From: Bacteroidota bacterium
GTDB taxonomy: Bacteria; Bacteroidota; Bacteroidia; B-17B0; Aurantibacillaceae
Direction of reading: 5' to 3'
Length of the DNA: 59,560 bases
NCBI GenBank assembly: GCA_947450025.1
Contig: CANFTW010000018.1
Span: 1 to 59,560 of the forward strand
Part shown: one piece after another, positions 25,567 through 34,875 of the stretch
Numbering within the stretch: the first letter of the stretch is position 1
Layout: every line of letters starts with the position of its first letter
Made by a program: the position numbers and the translations under genes
The notes under the pieces: generated by a model
Told to the model about the DNA's origin: nothing
What the model saw: the letters and a program-made list of their open reading frames with translations, nothing else
Database searches by the model: none

Positions 25567-25589
25567 TTTCGTTTCTCAAAATTAAATGT

Positions 25590-26033
25590 ATGAATACTTC
25601 TATTTGGCATCAAGAACCTAATTTATCATCAATAAATGCATTAAATGATCATACATTAGGCCATAATCTTGGAATTGTTTTTACAGAAGTGGGTCCAAAT
25701 TATTTGGTAGCAACGATGCCTGTGGATGAAAGAACAAAACAACCATTTGGCCTTTTGCATGGAGGTGCAAATGTAGCACTGGCAGAAACGTTAGGAAGTG
25801 TGGCGTCGCTTCTCGTTATAAATAGTGAAGTTTTTATTGGTGTTGGAGTTGAAATTAATGCCAATCATATAAAAGCAGTCATGCATGGAAAAGTTAAAGG
25901 CATTTGTTCTCCATTAAATATTGCCGGTAAAAATCACGTTTGGGAAATAAAGATCTATAATGAAGCAAATGAGCTCACTTGTGTTTCAAGATTTACCTGT
26001 ACCATTATTCCTAAAAATAAATTTGCAGGTTAA
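25590..26033 (+). CDS. hot-dog acyl-CoA thioesterase, MenI/YdiI-like
   Basis: This 147-residue single hot-dog domain closely resembles E. coli MenI (YdiI): FGLLHGGANVALAETLGSVAS with catalytic E66, then VGVEINANHIKAV, GICSPL and the late VWEIKIYNEANELTCVSRFT. MenI hydrolyses 1,4-dihydroxy-2-naphthoyl-CoA in menaquinone synthesis; relatives hydrolyse phenylacetyl-CoA or other CoA esters. No men genes are in the window. It starts 23 nt after the histidine kinase, and the lipase follows 10 nt later. Confidence 0.87.
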   Translation: MNTSIWHQEPNLSSINALNDHTLGHNLGIVFTEVGPNYLVATMPVDERTKQPFGLLHGGANVALAETLGSVASLLVINSEVFIGVGVEINANHIKAVMHGKVKGICSPLNIAGKNHVWEIKIYNEANELTCVSRFTCTIIPKNKFAG

Positions 26034-26043
26034 TTTGCATCAG

Positions 26044-27141
26044 ATGAATAAAGTTATTTTCTTATTCCTAAGTTTTATTTCTACTTCTGTAATAGCTCAA
26101 ACTAAACTAAAACCTTTTTTTGATGCACATGAATTTATTGATGTTTTACATCTAGAGTGGGCTCATCAAGACAGTAGCAGTAAATATTCACCTCATGCGT
26201 TACCAAATAATTATAAGCGTTTATATCGTTCCCCAGAAGTTGGACTAAAAAATAAATTTGATTTTTGGCTTCGTGATGATTCTGTTGGAGTTATATGTTT
26301 AAGATATACCGTTGGCGGCACAAGTTGGTTGGAAAATTTTTATAGTGGAATGATTAATGCCAAAGGCACTATGCTTTTAAATGATTCAACCACGTTTAAT
26401 TATAAATTTTCTGACGACGAGAAATCATTTGTGCATCATGGTTGGGCCATTGGCATCGCTCATCTAGCGCCGTTGGTTACCTCTGTTATAAACCAATATT
26501 ACAAAAAAGGAGTGAAGGAATTTATTATTGTAGGTCATAGTCAAGGCGCTGCATTGTCTTTTTTAATGCGCTCTTATTTGAAATATGCCCCTGATTCAAT
26601 TGTTCCAAAAGATATTATCTATAAAGTATACTGTTGCGCAGCTCCTAAACCAGGCAATTTATTTTATGCCTATGATTTTGATTTTATAACTAGAAATGGT
26701 TGGGCTTATCGAATTGTTAACACCTATGATTGGGTGCCGCAAACACCATTTTCTATTCAAACCATTTCTGATTTACATCCCACAAATCCTTTTATAAAAC
26801 GAAAAGAAATTATGACTCGAAGAGTCAGTAAGCCATTAGTTAGATTCTATGTGAACCATGCTGTAAAGGATATGGAGGATGCTTCTGTAAAAACTAATCG
26901 TAAATACCATAAGTACCTTACTAAGCGAATGGGAATTTTTATAAAAAAGTCTTTAAAGGACTATCAAGGCCCTCCTATTGAAAAAAGTAATTTTTATATG
27001 CCTGCAGGCATTCCAATAATTCTTCAACCAGAGAGTTCGTATAATGAGAAATTTAAATTTGATGGAAAAAACGTGTTTTTACATCACATGTTTGAGCCTT
27101 ATATCTATTTAACGGAGCTTTATTATATTAAAAAACAATAA
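26044..27141 (+). CDS. secreted lipase, class 3 family
   Basis: From ATG 26044 the protein has 365 residues and a clear signal peptide (1-19, ending VIAQ). A longer frame opening upstream would overlap the thioesterase gene and lose the signal. The class 3 lipase fold is supported by the elbow GHSQGAALSF (S166), the following YCCAAPKPGN, the acid D229 in NTYDWVPQ, and a histidine in HHMFEPYIYLTEL near the C-terminus. It should hydrolyse acylglycerols or other esters outside the cytosol. No T9SS tail is present. Confidence 0.85.
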   Translation: MNKVIFLFLSFISTSVIAQTKLKPFFDAHEFIDVLHLEWAHQDSSSKYSPHALPNNYKRLYRSPEVGLKNKFDFWLRDDSVGVICLRYTVGGTSWLENFYSGMINAKGTMLLNDSTTFNYKFSDDEKSFVHHGWAIGIAHLAPLVTSVINQYYKKGVKEFIIVGHSQGAALSFLMRSYLKYAPDSIVPKDIIYKVYCCAAPKPGNLFYAYDFDFITRNGWAYRIVNTYDWVPQTPFSIQTISDLHPTNPFIKRKEIMTRRVSKPLVRFYVNHAVKDMEDASVKTNRKYHKYLTKRMGIFIKKSLKDYQGPPIEKSNFYMPAGIPIILQPESSYNEKFKFDGKNVFLHHMFEPYIYLTELYYIKKQ

Positions 27142-27251
27142 TTTAGCTATTGAAACACTCTAAATTATCCTATAAAAGGAATGTTTATCTAAAATCCGCT
27201 TATTGTTTATCAAAATCTGCTAAATTAGCCACGTTTTAAAAATAAAAATTT

Positions 27252-29414
27252 ATGAAAAAAATAGTACTATTTATTATTACCTGCACGTTTTTGTTAAAAC
27301 CAATTGCTAAAGCGGATGAGGGTATGTGGTTGCCAATGCTATTAGGTGAGCAAGTGTACGCCGATATGGTTAAAAAAGGCCTTAAAGTTTCAAAAGAACA
27401 ATTATACAGTATGAATCAAGCTTGTATCAAAGATGCTATTATCATTTTTGGTGGAGGATGTACGGGTGAAATTGTCAGTAAAGAAGGATTAATTTTTACA
27501 AATCATCACTGTGGATATAGTGCTATTGCAGCAGCTAGTTCAGTAGACCATAATTATTTAAGAGACGGATTTTGGGCAAAATCTAAAACCGAAGAGATTT
27601 ATGCGCCAGGTGTTCATGCTCAGTTTTTAATTAAAATAGTTGATGTAACTGATAAAGTAAACGAAAAAATTAAAGATATCCCTTCATTAGAACTAACTCA
27701 AAAGTTACCTGGAATCTTGTCAGAAATGGCAACTAAAGAAACAGAAGGTTCTGGGTATGAAGGTCGTATTGCTTCAATGTTCAAAGCAAATCAGTTTTTA
27801 TTGTTTGTATATGAGCGTTATAAAGATGTGCGTTTAGTTGGAACTCCTCCTGAGAGTATTGGTAAATTTGGTGGAGATACAGATAACTGGGAATGGCCTC
27901 GTCATACTGGTGATTTTTCAATTTTTCGTGTTTATACAAATAAAGATGGTAAGGCCGCAGATTATGCAGCAGATAATGTTCCTTTAAAATCTAAATACTC
28001 ATTACCAGTTTCTATTAAGGGAGTTAAAGATGGGGATTATACAATGATTTGGGGATACCCAGGCGGGACTAATCGTTATGAAACATCGTTTGGAGTGAAA
28101 TTAAAAACAGACATTGAAAATCCTTCATTAGTAGATTTACGCGATGCTCGTTTAAAATTTATGCTTGAAGAAATGAAAAAAGACCCAGCAGTTAAAATTC
28201 AACTAGCAGGTAACTATGCAGGTATTGCTAACTATTGGAAGTTTTTTGATGGCGAATCAAAACAGTTATTAAAGTTTAAAACCTACGAAGAGAAACAAAC
28301 CAATGAAGCAGCGTTTTTAGCTTGGGCAAAAGGCAAACCTGAATTTGAAAATGTATTTAATGAGTATAAAAAAATATATGATGCTTGGAGACCTTATTCT
28401 AAGCAACGTGTGTATATGATTGAAGGTATTTTTGGTTCTCCGTTAATTGCTTTCGCCTCTTCACTTCAAAAACTAGATGGAACTTTAAGTAAAAAAGACG
28501 TTACGAAAGAAGAAATAGCAAAGGCTATTGATGCTGCGAAAACAGCTCGTACAAATTTTATAAAAGGAGAAAATGTTGTTTCTGATAAAAATATTTTAGC
28601 ATTTGTTACTCAAGCATTTTATAATGATATTGATGCTTCTCAGCATCCAACTGCATTTTACGCCATGGTGAATGGTAAATTTGGAGACTTAAAATCTAAA
28701 TCTACTTATGAGGCATTTTCAAATTATGTGTTTTCAAATACAGCATTTTTAGACAATACTAAATGGGATGCTATGATGGCTAATCCTGATACCGCTTCTT
28801 TACATAAAGATCCTGCTTTTATGATGGCAAATGCATTTAACACAAATTTTAATTCTAAATATGCTAAGGCATATTCTGATTTCAATGCTCAAAATTTTGT
28901 ATTAGGTAAAACGTATTTAAAAGGAATTTTAGAAATGAATAAGGGTAAAAAAATGTACCCAGATGCAAATTTTACAATGCGTGTTAGCTTCGGTAACGTT
29001 AAATCATATTCACCAAAAGATGCTGTAAAATATAGTCACATTTGTACGTTAAGTGGTGTACTAGAAAAGTATAAACCAGGAGATTATGAATTTGATGCTC
29101 CAGCTAAATTAATTGAATTAGCAAAAGCAAAAGATTTTGGCCAGTATATGGATGAATCTGCTAAAGACATTGTTGTATCTTTTATTAGCTCTAATGATAT
29201 TACAGGAGGAAACTCAGGATCTCCAGTTTTAAATGCTAAAGGCGAATTAATAGGCTTAGCATTTGATGGTAATTATGAAGCGTTAAGTCATAAAATCAAA
29301 TTTGACAAAGATTTAAATCGTACAATTAATTTAGATGTTCGTTATTTACTTTGGGTTGTAGAAAAACTTGGAGGAGCATCTAATATTATTGCTGAATTAG
29401 ATTTAAGAAAATAA
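27252..29414 (+). CDS. S46 family dipeptidyl-peptidase, DPP7-like
   Basis: This 720-residue protein has a signal peptide (1-21) and the S46 catalytic triad: H86 in FTNHHCG, D221 in WPRHTGDF, and S655 in GGNSGSP. The residue 18 after the catalytic serine is Gly (G673). In the family, Gly at this position marks DPP7-type specificity for hydrophobic P1 residues and Arg marks DPP11-type specificity for Asp/Glu; this is published family knowledge. It would remove dipeptides from peptides in the periplasm, feeding peptide uptake in a proteolytic lifestyle. It is monocistronic and followed by a strong terminator. Confidence 0.95.
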   Translation: MKKIVLFIITCTFLLKPIAKADEGMWLPMLLGEQVYADMVKKGLKVSKEQLYSMNQACIKDAIIIFGGGCTGEIVSKEGLIFTNHHCGYSAIAAASSVDHNYLRDGFWAKSKTEEIYAPGVHAQFLIKIVDVTDKVNEKIKDIPSLELTQKLPGILSEMATKETEGSGYEGRIASMFKANQFLLFVYERYKDVRLVGTPPESIGKFGGDTDNWEWPRHTGDFSIFRVYTNKDGKAADYAADNVPLKSKYSLPVSIKGVKDGDYTMIWGYPGGTNRYETSFGVKLKTDIENPSLVDLRDARLKFMLEEMKKDPAVKIQLAGNYAGIANYWKFFDGESKQLLKFKTYEEKQTNEAAFLAWAKGKPEFENVFNEYKKIYDAWRPYSKQRVYMIEGIFGSPLIAFASSLQKLDGTLSKKDVTKEEIAKAIDAAKTARTNFIKGENVVSDKNILAFVTQAFYNDIDASQHPTAFYAMVNGKFGDLKSKSTYEAFSNYVFSNTAFLDNTKWDAMMANPDTASLHKDPAFMMANAFNTNFNSKYAKAYSDFNAQNFVLGKTYLKGILEMNKGKKMYPDANFTMRVSFGNVKSYSPKDAVKYSHICTLSGVLEKYKPGDYEFDAPAKLIELAKAKDFGQYMDESAKDIVVSFISSNDITGGNSGSPVLNAKGELIGLAFDGNYEALSHKIKFDKDLNRTINLDVRYLLWVVEKLGGASNIIAELDLRK

Positions 29415-29437
29415 AAACATTTATGTGATAATGCATT

Positions 29438-29468
29438 AAGCCCGTTTATTTAAACGGGCTTTTTTTTA
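29438..29468 (+). terminator. rho-independent terminator
   Basis: AAGCCCGTTT (29438-29447) pairs with AAACGGGCTT (29452-29461) around a 4-nt loop, followed by seven or more T. It ends the S46 peptidase gene. Confidence 0.92.
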
Positions 29469-29494
29469 TGTTTTATATTGCCTATAAAGAGTTG

Positions 29495-29502
29495 TATATT
29501 TG
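29495..29502 (+). promoter_or_regulatory. -7 promoter box for the small membrane protein
   Basis: TATATTTG is a perfect TAnnTTTG, 17 nt before the ATG at 29520. The -33 position is not clear, since the preceding terminator T-run occupies it. Confidence 0.45.
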
Positions 29503-29519
29503 ATAAAGATTATAGATGT

Positions 29520-29909
29520 ATGAATTTCATTGTAAAACTTTTTATTTCAACCTTTGCAGTATTAATTACTGCTTATTTTTTAAATGGCGTTACCATTGGT
29601 AATAACCAATTTTATAGTGGAAGTTCGCCAGAGTTAAATAAATTTGTTACTGCTCTTTTGGTAGCAGTGGTGTTGGCTTTTTTAAATACCATCGTCAAAC
29701 CAATTTTAACGGTATTATCATTGCCAATTACATTTTTTACATTAGGCTTGTTTTTATTAGTAATTAATGCTTTAATCATTCTGTTTGCAGATAAGCTGGT
29801 TGATGGATTTAGAGTGGATGGCTTTTGGACAGCGCTGTGGTTTAGTTTAGTCTTATCTTTGGTGAGTGGATTTTTGGAACTATTTAACGACAAGAAAGAA
29901 CCTGAATAG
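29520..29909 (+). CDS. phage-holin superfamily IV (YvlD-like) membrane protein
   Basis: This 129-residue protein has four hydrophobic segments and the family pattern FLNTIVKPILTVLSLPITFFTLGLFLLVINALI in the middle, then GFWTALWFSLVLSL. Despite the family name, these are chromosomal membrane proteins of unknown role found in many bacteria, and no phage genes are nearby. The ATG at 29520 fits the -7 box; the frame continues upstream into the terminator but without support. Confidence 0.85.
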   Translation: MNFIVKLFISTFAVLITAYFLNGVTIGNNQFYSGSSPELNKFVTALLVAVVLAFLNTIVKPILTVLSLPITFFTLGLFLLVINALIILFADKLVDGFRVDGFWTALWFSLVLSLVSGFLELFNDKKEPE

Positions 29910-29992
29910 TGCTTAATTCTTGATGTTTTTTGAGCCTTGCCGCAGGCCGTTAAAAAACGTTAAGCCCTAAAAAAAACTCGCATTTACTTTAT

Positions 29993-30000
29993 TACATTTG
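29993..30000 (+). promoter_or_regulatory. -7 promoter box 6 nt before a histidine kinase start
   Basis: TACATTTG is a perfect TAnnTTTG element and ends 6 nt before the ATG at 30007. It would give a leaderless or nearly leaderless message. The -33 side has no clear TTG. Confidence 0.4.
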
Positions 30001-30006
30001 TTAATA

Positions 30007-31593
30007 ATGAACAAGCATAATTTAGGAATCATATCTGTTTTGGTAGGCGTAGCATTAATTGCCCTTATTGCGGTTCAGATCTATTGGATTAAAAGTTCAG
30101 TTAAATTAAAAGAGGAAGAATTTGAACGTTCTGTTAAAGAAGCTTTAAAATCAACATCTAATAAACTCGAAAAAATTGCAACGGCTAATAAAATTGCAAA
30201 AAAAATAAAATTACGTAAACAAGGTGTTCGTATTACTAAACCAGGAATTGTTACAGTCAATAACCCCAGTGGAAGTGATGTTCAGGTTCGTATTTTTGAG
30301 GAATTAAGTACAGATTCATCAGGGATTATTACGAGTAAAATGTCTCAAAAAGAATTCATTGGAGATTCTATTAATTCTAAAAATCATTTTTTGCCTTACG
30401 AATTATTAAATGCTTCCCAAACTTCATCAAAAAGTATTGAAAACTTGCGAGATGAATTGTTTCAAACTAAAAAAGAAATTGTTAATGATTTATTTGATGA
30501 GTTAATTAGTATCAACGTCTACAAAGATTATAAACCAAAAGTTGATTCGTTGATGTTAGATACTATTCTTCGTCAAGAACTATTAGCAGAAGGCATTACA
30601 ACCAATTTTGTTTACTCTATATCTAGTCGATTAACTGATTCTAAAATTAATGGCAATTATAAAGATGCTCAAAAAGATTGCGATTCAACAGGATGTTCTA
30701 TAAAAATTAATTTATCGCCTAATAATGTATTTGTTACGCCTCAATATTTAAGTGTGCAATTCCCTAATCAAAAAAATTATTTATTAAAAACCATGTGGAT
30801 GATGTTAGGGGTCTCCTTAATGGTCATTTTGATATTAATTTTTGCATTTTATTACACAATAGCCACCATTTCTCGTCAAAAGAAATTATCTGTCATTAAA
30901 AATGATTTTATTAGTAATATGACGCATGAGTTTAAGACTCCCATTAGCACCATTTCGTTAGCGGCAGAGATGTTGAATGATGATTCGGTAACAAAGACGC
31001 CCGAAAAGCAGCAGCGCTTTGTAAAGATGATTAGAGACGAAAATAAGCGTTTAAGTATTTTAGTGGAAAGTATCCTTCAAACATCTATTTTAGATAAAGG
31101 AGAATTTAAATTAAAGCGAAGCGACTTTGATGTGCATGAGATTGTAAATCAAGCTATTCAAAACACTCAATTATTAATTGACCAACGTCAGGGGATAATC
31201 ACTAAACAATTAGAGGCAGTTAATTGTATTATTAATGCTGACAAGGTGCATTTAACAAATATTATTTTTAATTTGATTGATAACGCTATAAAATACACAA
31301 AAGACAATCCAAACATACTAATTACAACAAAAGATACGTTACTAGGGATAGAAATTAGTATAAAGGATAATGGAATAGGGATTAGTAAAGAGAATCAACG
31401 TAAAATTTTTGATAAATTTTACAGAGTACCTACAGGAAATGTGCATAATGTCAAAGGTTTTGGATTAGGCTTAAGCTATGTTCAAGCCGTTGTTCAAAAA
31501 CATCATGGCACTATTCATGTTGACAGTGAATTAGGAAAAGGTAGTACATTTAAAATTGTCATGCCCTATAAAACCAATAATAACAACGCATAA
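30007..31593 (+). CDS. sensor histidine kinase (RprX-like arrangement)
   Basis: This 528-residue kinase has membrane segments at about 8-27 and 265-287, enclosing a periplasmic sensor region of about 235 residues with no recognised domain. The phosphoacceptor is H307 in MTHEFKTPIST, the N box NLIDNAIKYT, the G1 box DNGIGIS and the G2 box GFGLGLSYV, all intact. Size and order with the downstream regulator resemble the RprX/RprY pair of Bacteroides. I chose ATG 30007 over the TTG at 29998, which lies in the promoter box. The regulator follows after 25 nt. Confidence 0.92.
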   Translation: MNKHNLGIISVLVGVALIALIAVQIYWIKSSVKLKEEEFERSVKEALKSTSNKLEKIATANKIAKKIKLRKQGVRITKPGIVTVNNPSGSDVQVRIFEELSTDSSGIITSKMSQKEFIGDSINSKNHFLPYELLNASQTSSKSIENLRDELFQTKKEIVNDLFDELISINVYKDYKPKVDSLMLDTILRQELLAEGITTNFVYSISSRLTDSKINGNYKDAQKDCDSTGCSIKINLSPNNVFVTPQYLSVQFPNQKNYLLKTMWMMLGVSLMVILILIFAFYYTIATISRQKKLSVIKNDFISNMTHEFKTPISTISLAAEMLNDDSVTKTPEKQQRFVKMIRDENKRLSILVESILQTSILDKGEFKLKRSDFDVHEIVNQAIQNTQLLIDQRQGIITKQLEAVNCIINADKVHLTNIIFNLIDNAIKYTKDNPNILITTKDTLLGIEISIKDNGIGISKENQRKIFDKFYRVPTGNVHNVKGFGLGLSYVQAVVQKHHGTIHVDSELGKGSTFKIVMPYKTNNNNA

Positions 31594-31618
31594 TAACCAA
31601 TAAATTGAAAGAAGAATT

Positions 31619-32320
31619 ATGGAAAATGTAAAAACACAAATACTGCTAGTGGAAGATGATCCCAATTTAGGAACACTATTACAAGAATATCTAGAGGCTA
31701 AGGGCTTTGAAACAAAGTTAGCTACAGACGGCAAAAAAGGCTTTGATGCATTTTGCAAACAGGAGTTTGATTTATTACTTCTGGATGTGATGATGCCTGT
31801 TAAAGATGGTTTAACTCTAGCTAAAGAAATCAGAGTAACAGATAAAAATGTGCCTATTATTTTCTTAACTGCTAAAAGCATGAAAGAGGATACAATAGAA
31901 GGATTTAATGCAGGCGCTGATGATTATATTACCAAACCATTTAGTATGGATGAGCTCTTAGCTCGAGTTACTGCGGTTTTAAGAAGAAGTAATAAACAGA
32001 GAGTTCACAATACAGATGACGTGACCTTTAAAATTGGTAGTTATACGTTTAATTCTGATACACAAATATTAATTAATAGTGGCTCAGAGCAAAAATTAAC
32101 GACTAAAGAAAGTCAGTTAATGCGTTTGTTGTGTGTTCATAAAAACGATGTATTAGATAGAAATTTTGCATTAAAAACGATTTGGCACGACGACAATTAC
32201 TTTAATGGTCGAAGTATGGATGTTTATATTGCTAAACTTCGCAAGTATCTTAAAGACGACTCTAAAGTTGAAATAGTTAATGTACATGGCAAAGGTTTTA
32301 AACTATTAGTTAACTCATAG
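31619..32320 (+). CDS. OmpR-type response regulator (RprY-like arrangement)
   Basis: This 233-residue protein has a receiver domain with EDD at 12-14, phosphoacceptor D56 (LLLDVMMPVKDG) and the Lys of DDYITKPFS. The winged-helix output domain (about 130-233) ends VNVHGKGFKLL. It forms a pair with the kinase upstream. A terminator follows 31 nt after the stop. Confidence 0.93.
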   Translation: MENVKTQILLVEDDPNLGTLLQEYLEAKGFETKLATDGKKGFDAFCKQEFDLLLLDVMMPVKDGLTLAKEIRVTDKNVPIIFLTAKSMKEDTIEGFNAGADDYITKPFSMDELLARVTAVLRRSNKQRVHNTDDVTFKIGSYTFNSDTQILINSGSEQKLTTKESQLMRLLCVHKNDVLDRNFALKTIWHDDNYFNGRSMDVYIAKLRKYLKDDSKVEIVNVHGKGFKLLVNS

Positions 32321-32351
32321 TTTATAGGCTTAAAAATTAGGGAATTCGCAT

Positions 32352-32389
32352 AAAAGTGGTTTATTTTGTATAAAATAAACCACTTTTTT
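32352..32389 (+). terminator. rho-independent terminator, possibly overlapping the murF-alr promoter
   Basis: A perfect 16-bp stem (32352-32367 with 32372-32387, core AAGTGGTTTATTTT) with loop GTAT ends in a T-run. It also contains TTTTG (32364-32368), 20 nt before TAATTTTG (32389-32396), so promoter and terminator may share sequence. Confidence 0.9.
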
Positions 32390-32393
32390 AATT

Positions 32394-34859
32394 TTGTATA
32401 ATCCACTCAATATCTCAGATATTATCTCTGCTAAATTATTAGGTCAGTCAGATTGTATTATTAAACATTTATTGATAGATAGCAGACAGTTAACAGATCC
32501 TTTACATAGTGTTTTTGTAGCCCTAACTTCTGAACGAAATGATGGTCATCAATATGTTTTAGGATTAAGTCAAAAAGGTGTTAAAGTATTTATTGTTAAT
32601 CATATCCCTGAAAATTGTATTGGGACACCTGAAGATATTTGTTTTTTAATAGTGCCAGATACATTAAAAGCACTTCAGCAATTAGCAACTTATCATCGAA
32701 CAAAATTCATGCTCCCAATTATAGGTGTAACTGGTAGTAATGGTAAAACAATTGTTAAAGAATGGTTATATCAACTTTTAAAATCAGATTATCATATAGC
32801 ACGAAGTCCTAAAAGTTATAATTCTCAAGTTGGAGTTCCTTTATCGGTATGGCAATTAAGTCAAAAACATACACTTGGTATTTTTGAAGCTGGTATTTCT
32901 AAGGTAGGCGAAATGCCATTATTACAAAAAATTATTCAACCAACGATTGGTGTTTTTACGTCATTAGGCACGGCGCATGACGAAGGATTTAAAGGTAGTT
33001 CGGAAAAGTTGAAAGAAAAATTGCAGTTATTTTCACAATGCCAAAAAGTGATTGTGAATGCACTTTCCTTAAAAGAGGAACATCAGGAATTATTAAATCA
33101 TCAAATGTTTTTAATTTCTAGAGCAGAAAATGCCACACTTCAAATTCTGCAGATTGAAAACTTATTCACGCATACTATTATTTTAGGTAAATATAAAGGG
33201 GAACAAATCAGTATTAATATCCCTTTTACAGATTCTGCAAGTGTTGATAATGCTATCACTTGTTGGGCTGTCTTATTACATCTAAACATTGGTCAGAAAG
33301 AAATTGAACATCGAATGCAAACGTTGCAAGCTGTGGCTATGCGATTGGAATTAAAATTAGGAAGTAATAATTGCGTGTTAATTAATGATTTTTATAATTC
33401 AGATATCAATGCTTTAGAAATCGCTTTGCATCATCAAAAACAGCAGCATCGCGGAGGAAAAAAAATCGTGATACTTTCTGATATTGAGCAAAGTGGAAAA
33501 TTAGGATGGGAATTATATAGTCATGTATCAGATTTAATGGCACAATTTCATGTAGATATTATTATAGGAATTGGCAAAGAAATATCCTCTCAAAAATCCT
33601 TATTCAAAGAAAATTCATATTTTTTCGAAAACACGCAGTCATTTTTAAAAGATTATAAGGCAAACCCATCCTTACAGTTTCATCATGCTATTATTTTATT
33701 AAAGGGCGCTAGAAGTTATGGGTTTGAAGAAATCAGTAAACAGCTTCAGCAAAAAAGCCATGATACTGTTCTTGAAATTAATTTAAATCGATTAGTTCAT
33801 AATTTAAATTTTTATCGTTCTCAAATTAATAACGACACTCAATTTATGTGTATGGTTAAGGCAACTGGATACGGAAGTGGCAGTACAGAAATTGCATTCA
33901 CGCTTCAACATCACCATGCCAATTATTTAGCAGTAGCATACGCTGATGAAGGTGTTGAATTAAGAAAAGCTGGAATTCATTTACCAATAATGGTCATGAG
34001 TCCTGAAGAATCATCGTATGATGACATGATTGAATATCATTTAGAGCCTGAGATTTATTCGTTTAAAGTGGCCAAAGAATTTTTAAAAGCCTTGCAATTA
34101 AAAGCCATTTCGGAACCATATCCTGTGCATCTAAAATTAGATACAGGAATGAAACGATTAGGATTTGAATCTCATCAGATAAACGAATTATGTCACTTAT
34201 TAAAAACGGAACATTTATTTAAAGTAAAAAGTATATTCTCACATTTGGTAGCTAGCGACGATAAGACATTTGATGAATTTACAAAAAATCAAATTTCCTT
34301 ATTCGAACGCTTAGCACACCAAATAGAAGAAAATATAGGATACCAGACATTAAAACATATTTGTAATTCTGGCGCGATTACACGTTGGAAAAATGCCCAC
34401 TACAATATGGTGCGCCTAGGTATAGGAATGTATGGTGTTGGATTTAATGACATCGAAAAACATAATTTAGAAAACATCAGTTCGTTAAAAACTCGAATTT
34501 CTCAATTAAAAAATTTAGAGTGTGGTGATACAGTAGGCTACAATAGAAAAGGGATAGCAATGAACTCAACAACGATTGCTACAATTCCTATTGGTTATGC
34601 CGACGGATTTAGCAGAAAATTGGGTAATGGTCATTTTTCAGTATTTGTTAATCAAAAGCCATGTAAAACTATAGGGAATATCTGCATGGATATGTGCATG
34701 ATAGACGTTACCAATGTGGATTGTAAAGAAGGAGATGAAGTGGTTATTTTTGAAAATAATGAACAATTAATGCAATTATCCAAAGCAATGGATACGATTC
34801 CTTATGAAGTATTAACGAGTATTTCAACCCGTGTTAAAAGAGTTTACATTCAAGAGTAA
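32394..34859 (+). CDS. bifunctional MurF ligase / alanine racemase
   Basis: This 821-residue fusion is typical of Bacteroidota. Residues 1 to about 455 are MurF (UDP-MurNAc-tripeptide:D-Ala-D-Ala ligase), with the substrate motif LLIDSRQL and the ATP loop GVTGSNGKT at 111-119. The C-terminal part is alanine racemase, with the PLP lysine K489 in MVKATGYGSG (usually VKANAYGHG), SIFSHLVASDD, ICNSGAI, MVRLGIGMYG and a late GNICMDM. One protein thus makes D-Ala and adds the D-Ala dipeptide to the peptidoglycan precursor. No ATG is available near the start. The TTG at 32394 keeps the expected Tyr-containing N-terminus but lies inside a promoter-like box, so the exact start is uncertain. Confidence 0.93.
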   Translation: MYNPLNISDIISAKLLGQSDCIIKHLLIDSRQLTDPLHSVFVALTSERNDGHQYVLGLSQKGVKVFIVNHIPENCIGTPEDICFLIVPDTLKALQQLATYHRTKFMLPIIGVTGSNGKTIVKEWLYQLLKSDYHIARSPKSYNSQVGVPLSVWQLSQKHTLGIFEAGISKVGEMPLLQKIIQPTIGVFTSLGTAHDEGFKGSSEKLKEKLQLFSQCQKVIVNALSLKEEHQELLNHQMFLISRAENATLQILQIENLFTHTIILGKYKGEQISINIPFTDSASVDNAITCWAVLLHLNIGQKEIEHRMQTLQAVAMRLELKLGSNNCVLINDFYNSDINALEIALHHQKQQHRGGKKIVILSDIEQSGKLGWELYSHVSDLMAQFHVDIIIGIGKEISSQKSLFKENSYFFENTQSFLKDYKANPSLQFHHAIILLKGARSYGFEEISKQLQQKSHDTVLEINLNRLVHNLNFYRSQINNDTQFMCMVKATGYGSGSTEIAFTLQHHHANYLAVAYADEGVELRKAGIHLPIMVMSPEESSYDDMIEYHLEPEIYSFKVAKEFLKALQLKAISEPYPVHLKLDTGMKRLGFESHQINELCHLLKTEHLFKVKSIFSHLVASDDKTFDEFTKNQISLFERLAHQIEENIGYQTLKHICNSGAITRWKNAHYNMVRLGIGMYGVGFNDIEKHNLENISSLKTRISQLKNLECGDTVGYNRKGIAMNSTTIATIPIGYADGFSRKLGNGHFSVFVNQKPCKTIGNICMDMCMIDVTNVDCKEGDEVVIFENNEQLMQLSKAMDTIPYEVLTSISTRVKRVYIQE

Positions 34860-34875
34860 ACAATGGTCACAATTC

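Noticed and set aside
27252-29414. DPP11-type specificity for the S46 peptidase
   Set aside because: The deciding position is Gly, not Arg, 18 residues after the catalytic serine.
29520-29909. Phage holin as a sign of a prophage remnant
   Set aside because: The family (holin superfamily IV/YvlD-like) is a chromosomal membrane family, and no phage structural, integrase or lysis gene is nearby.
29922-29959. G/C-rich imperfect palindrome after the small membrane protein as a terminator
   Set aside because: The stem is broken and is followed by A-runs rather than T-runs on the plus strand. I could not assign it a role.
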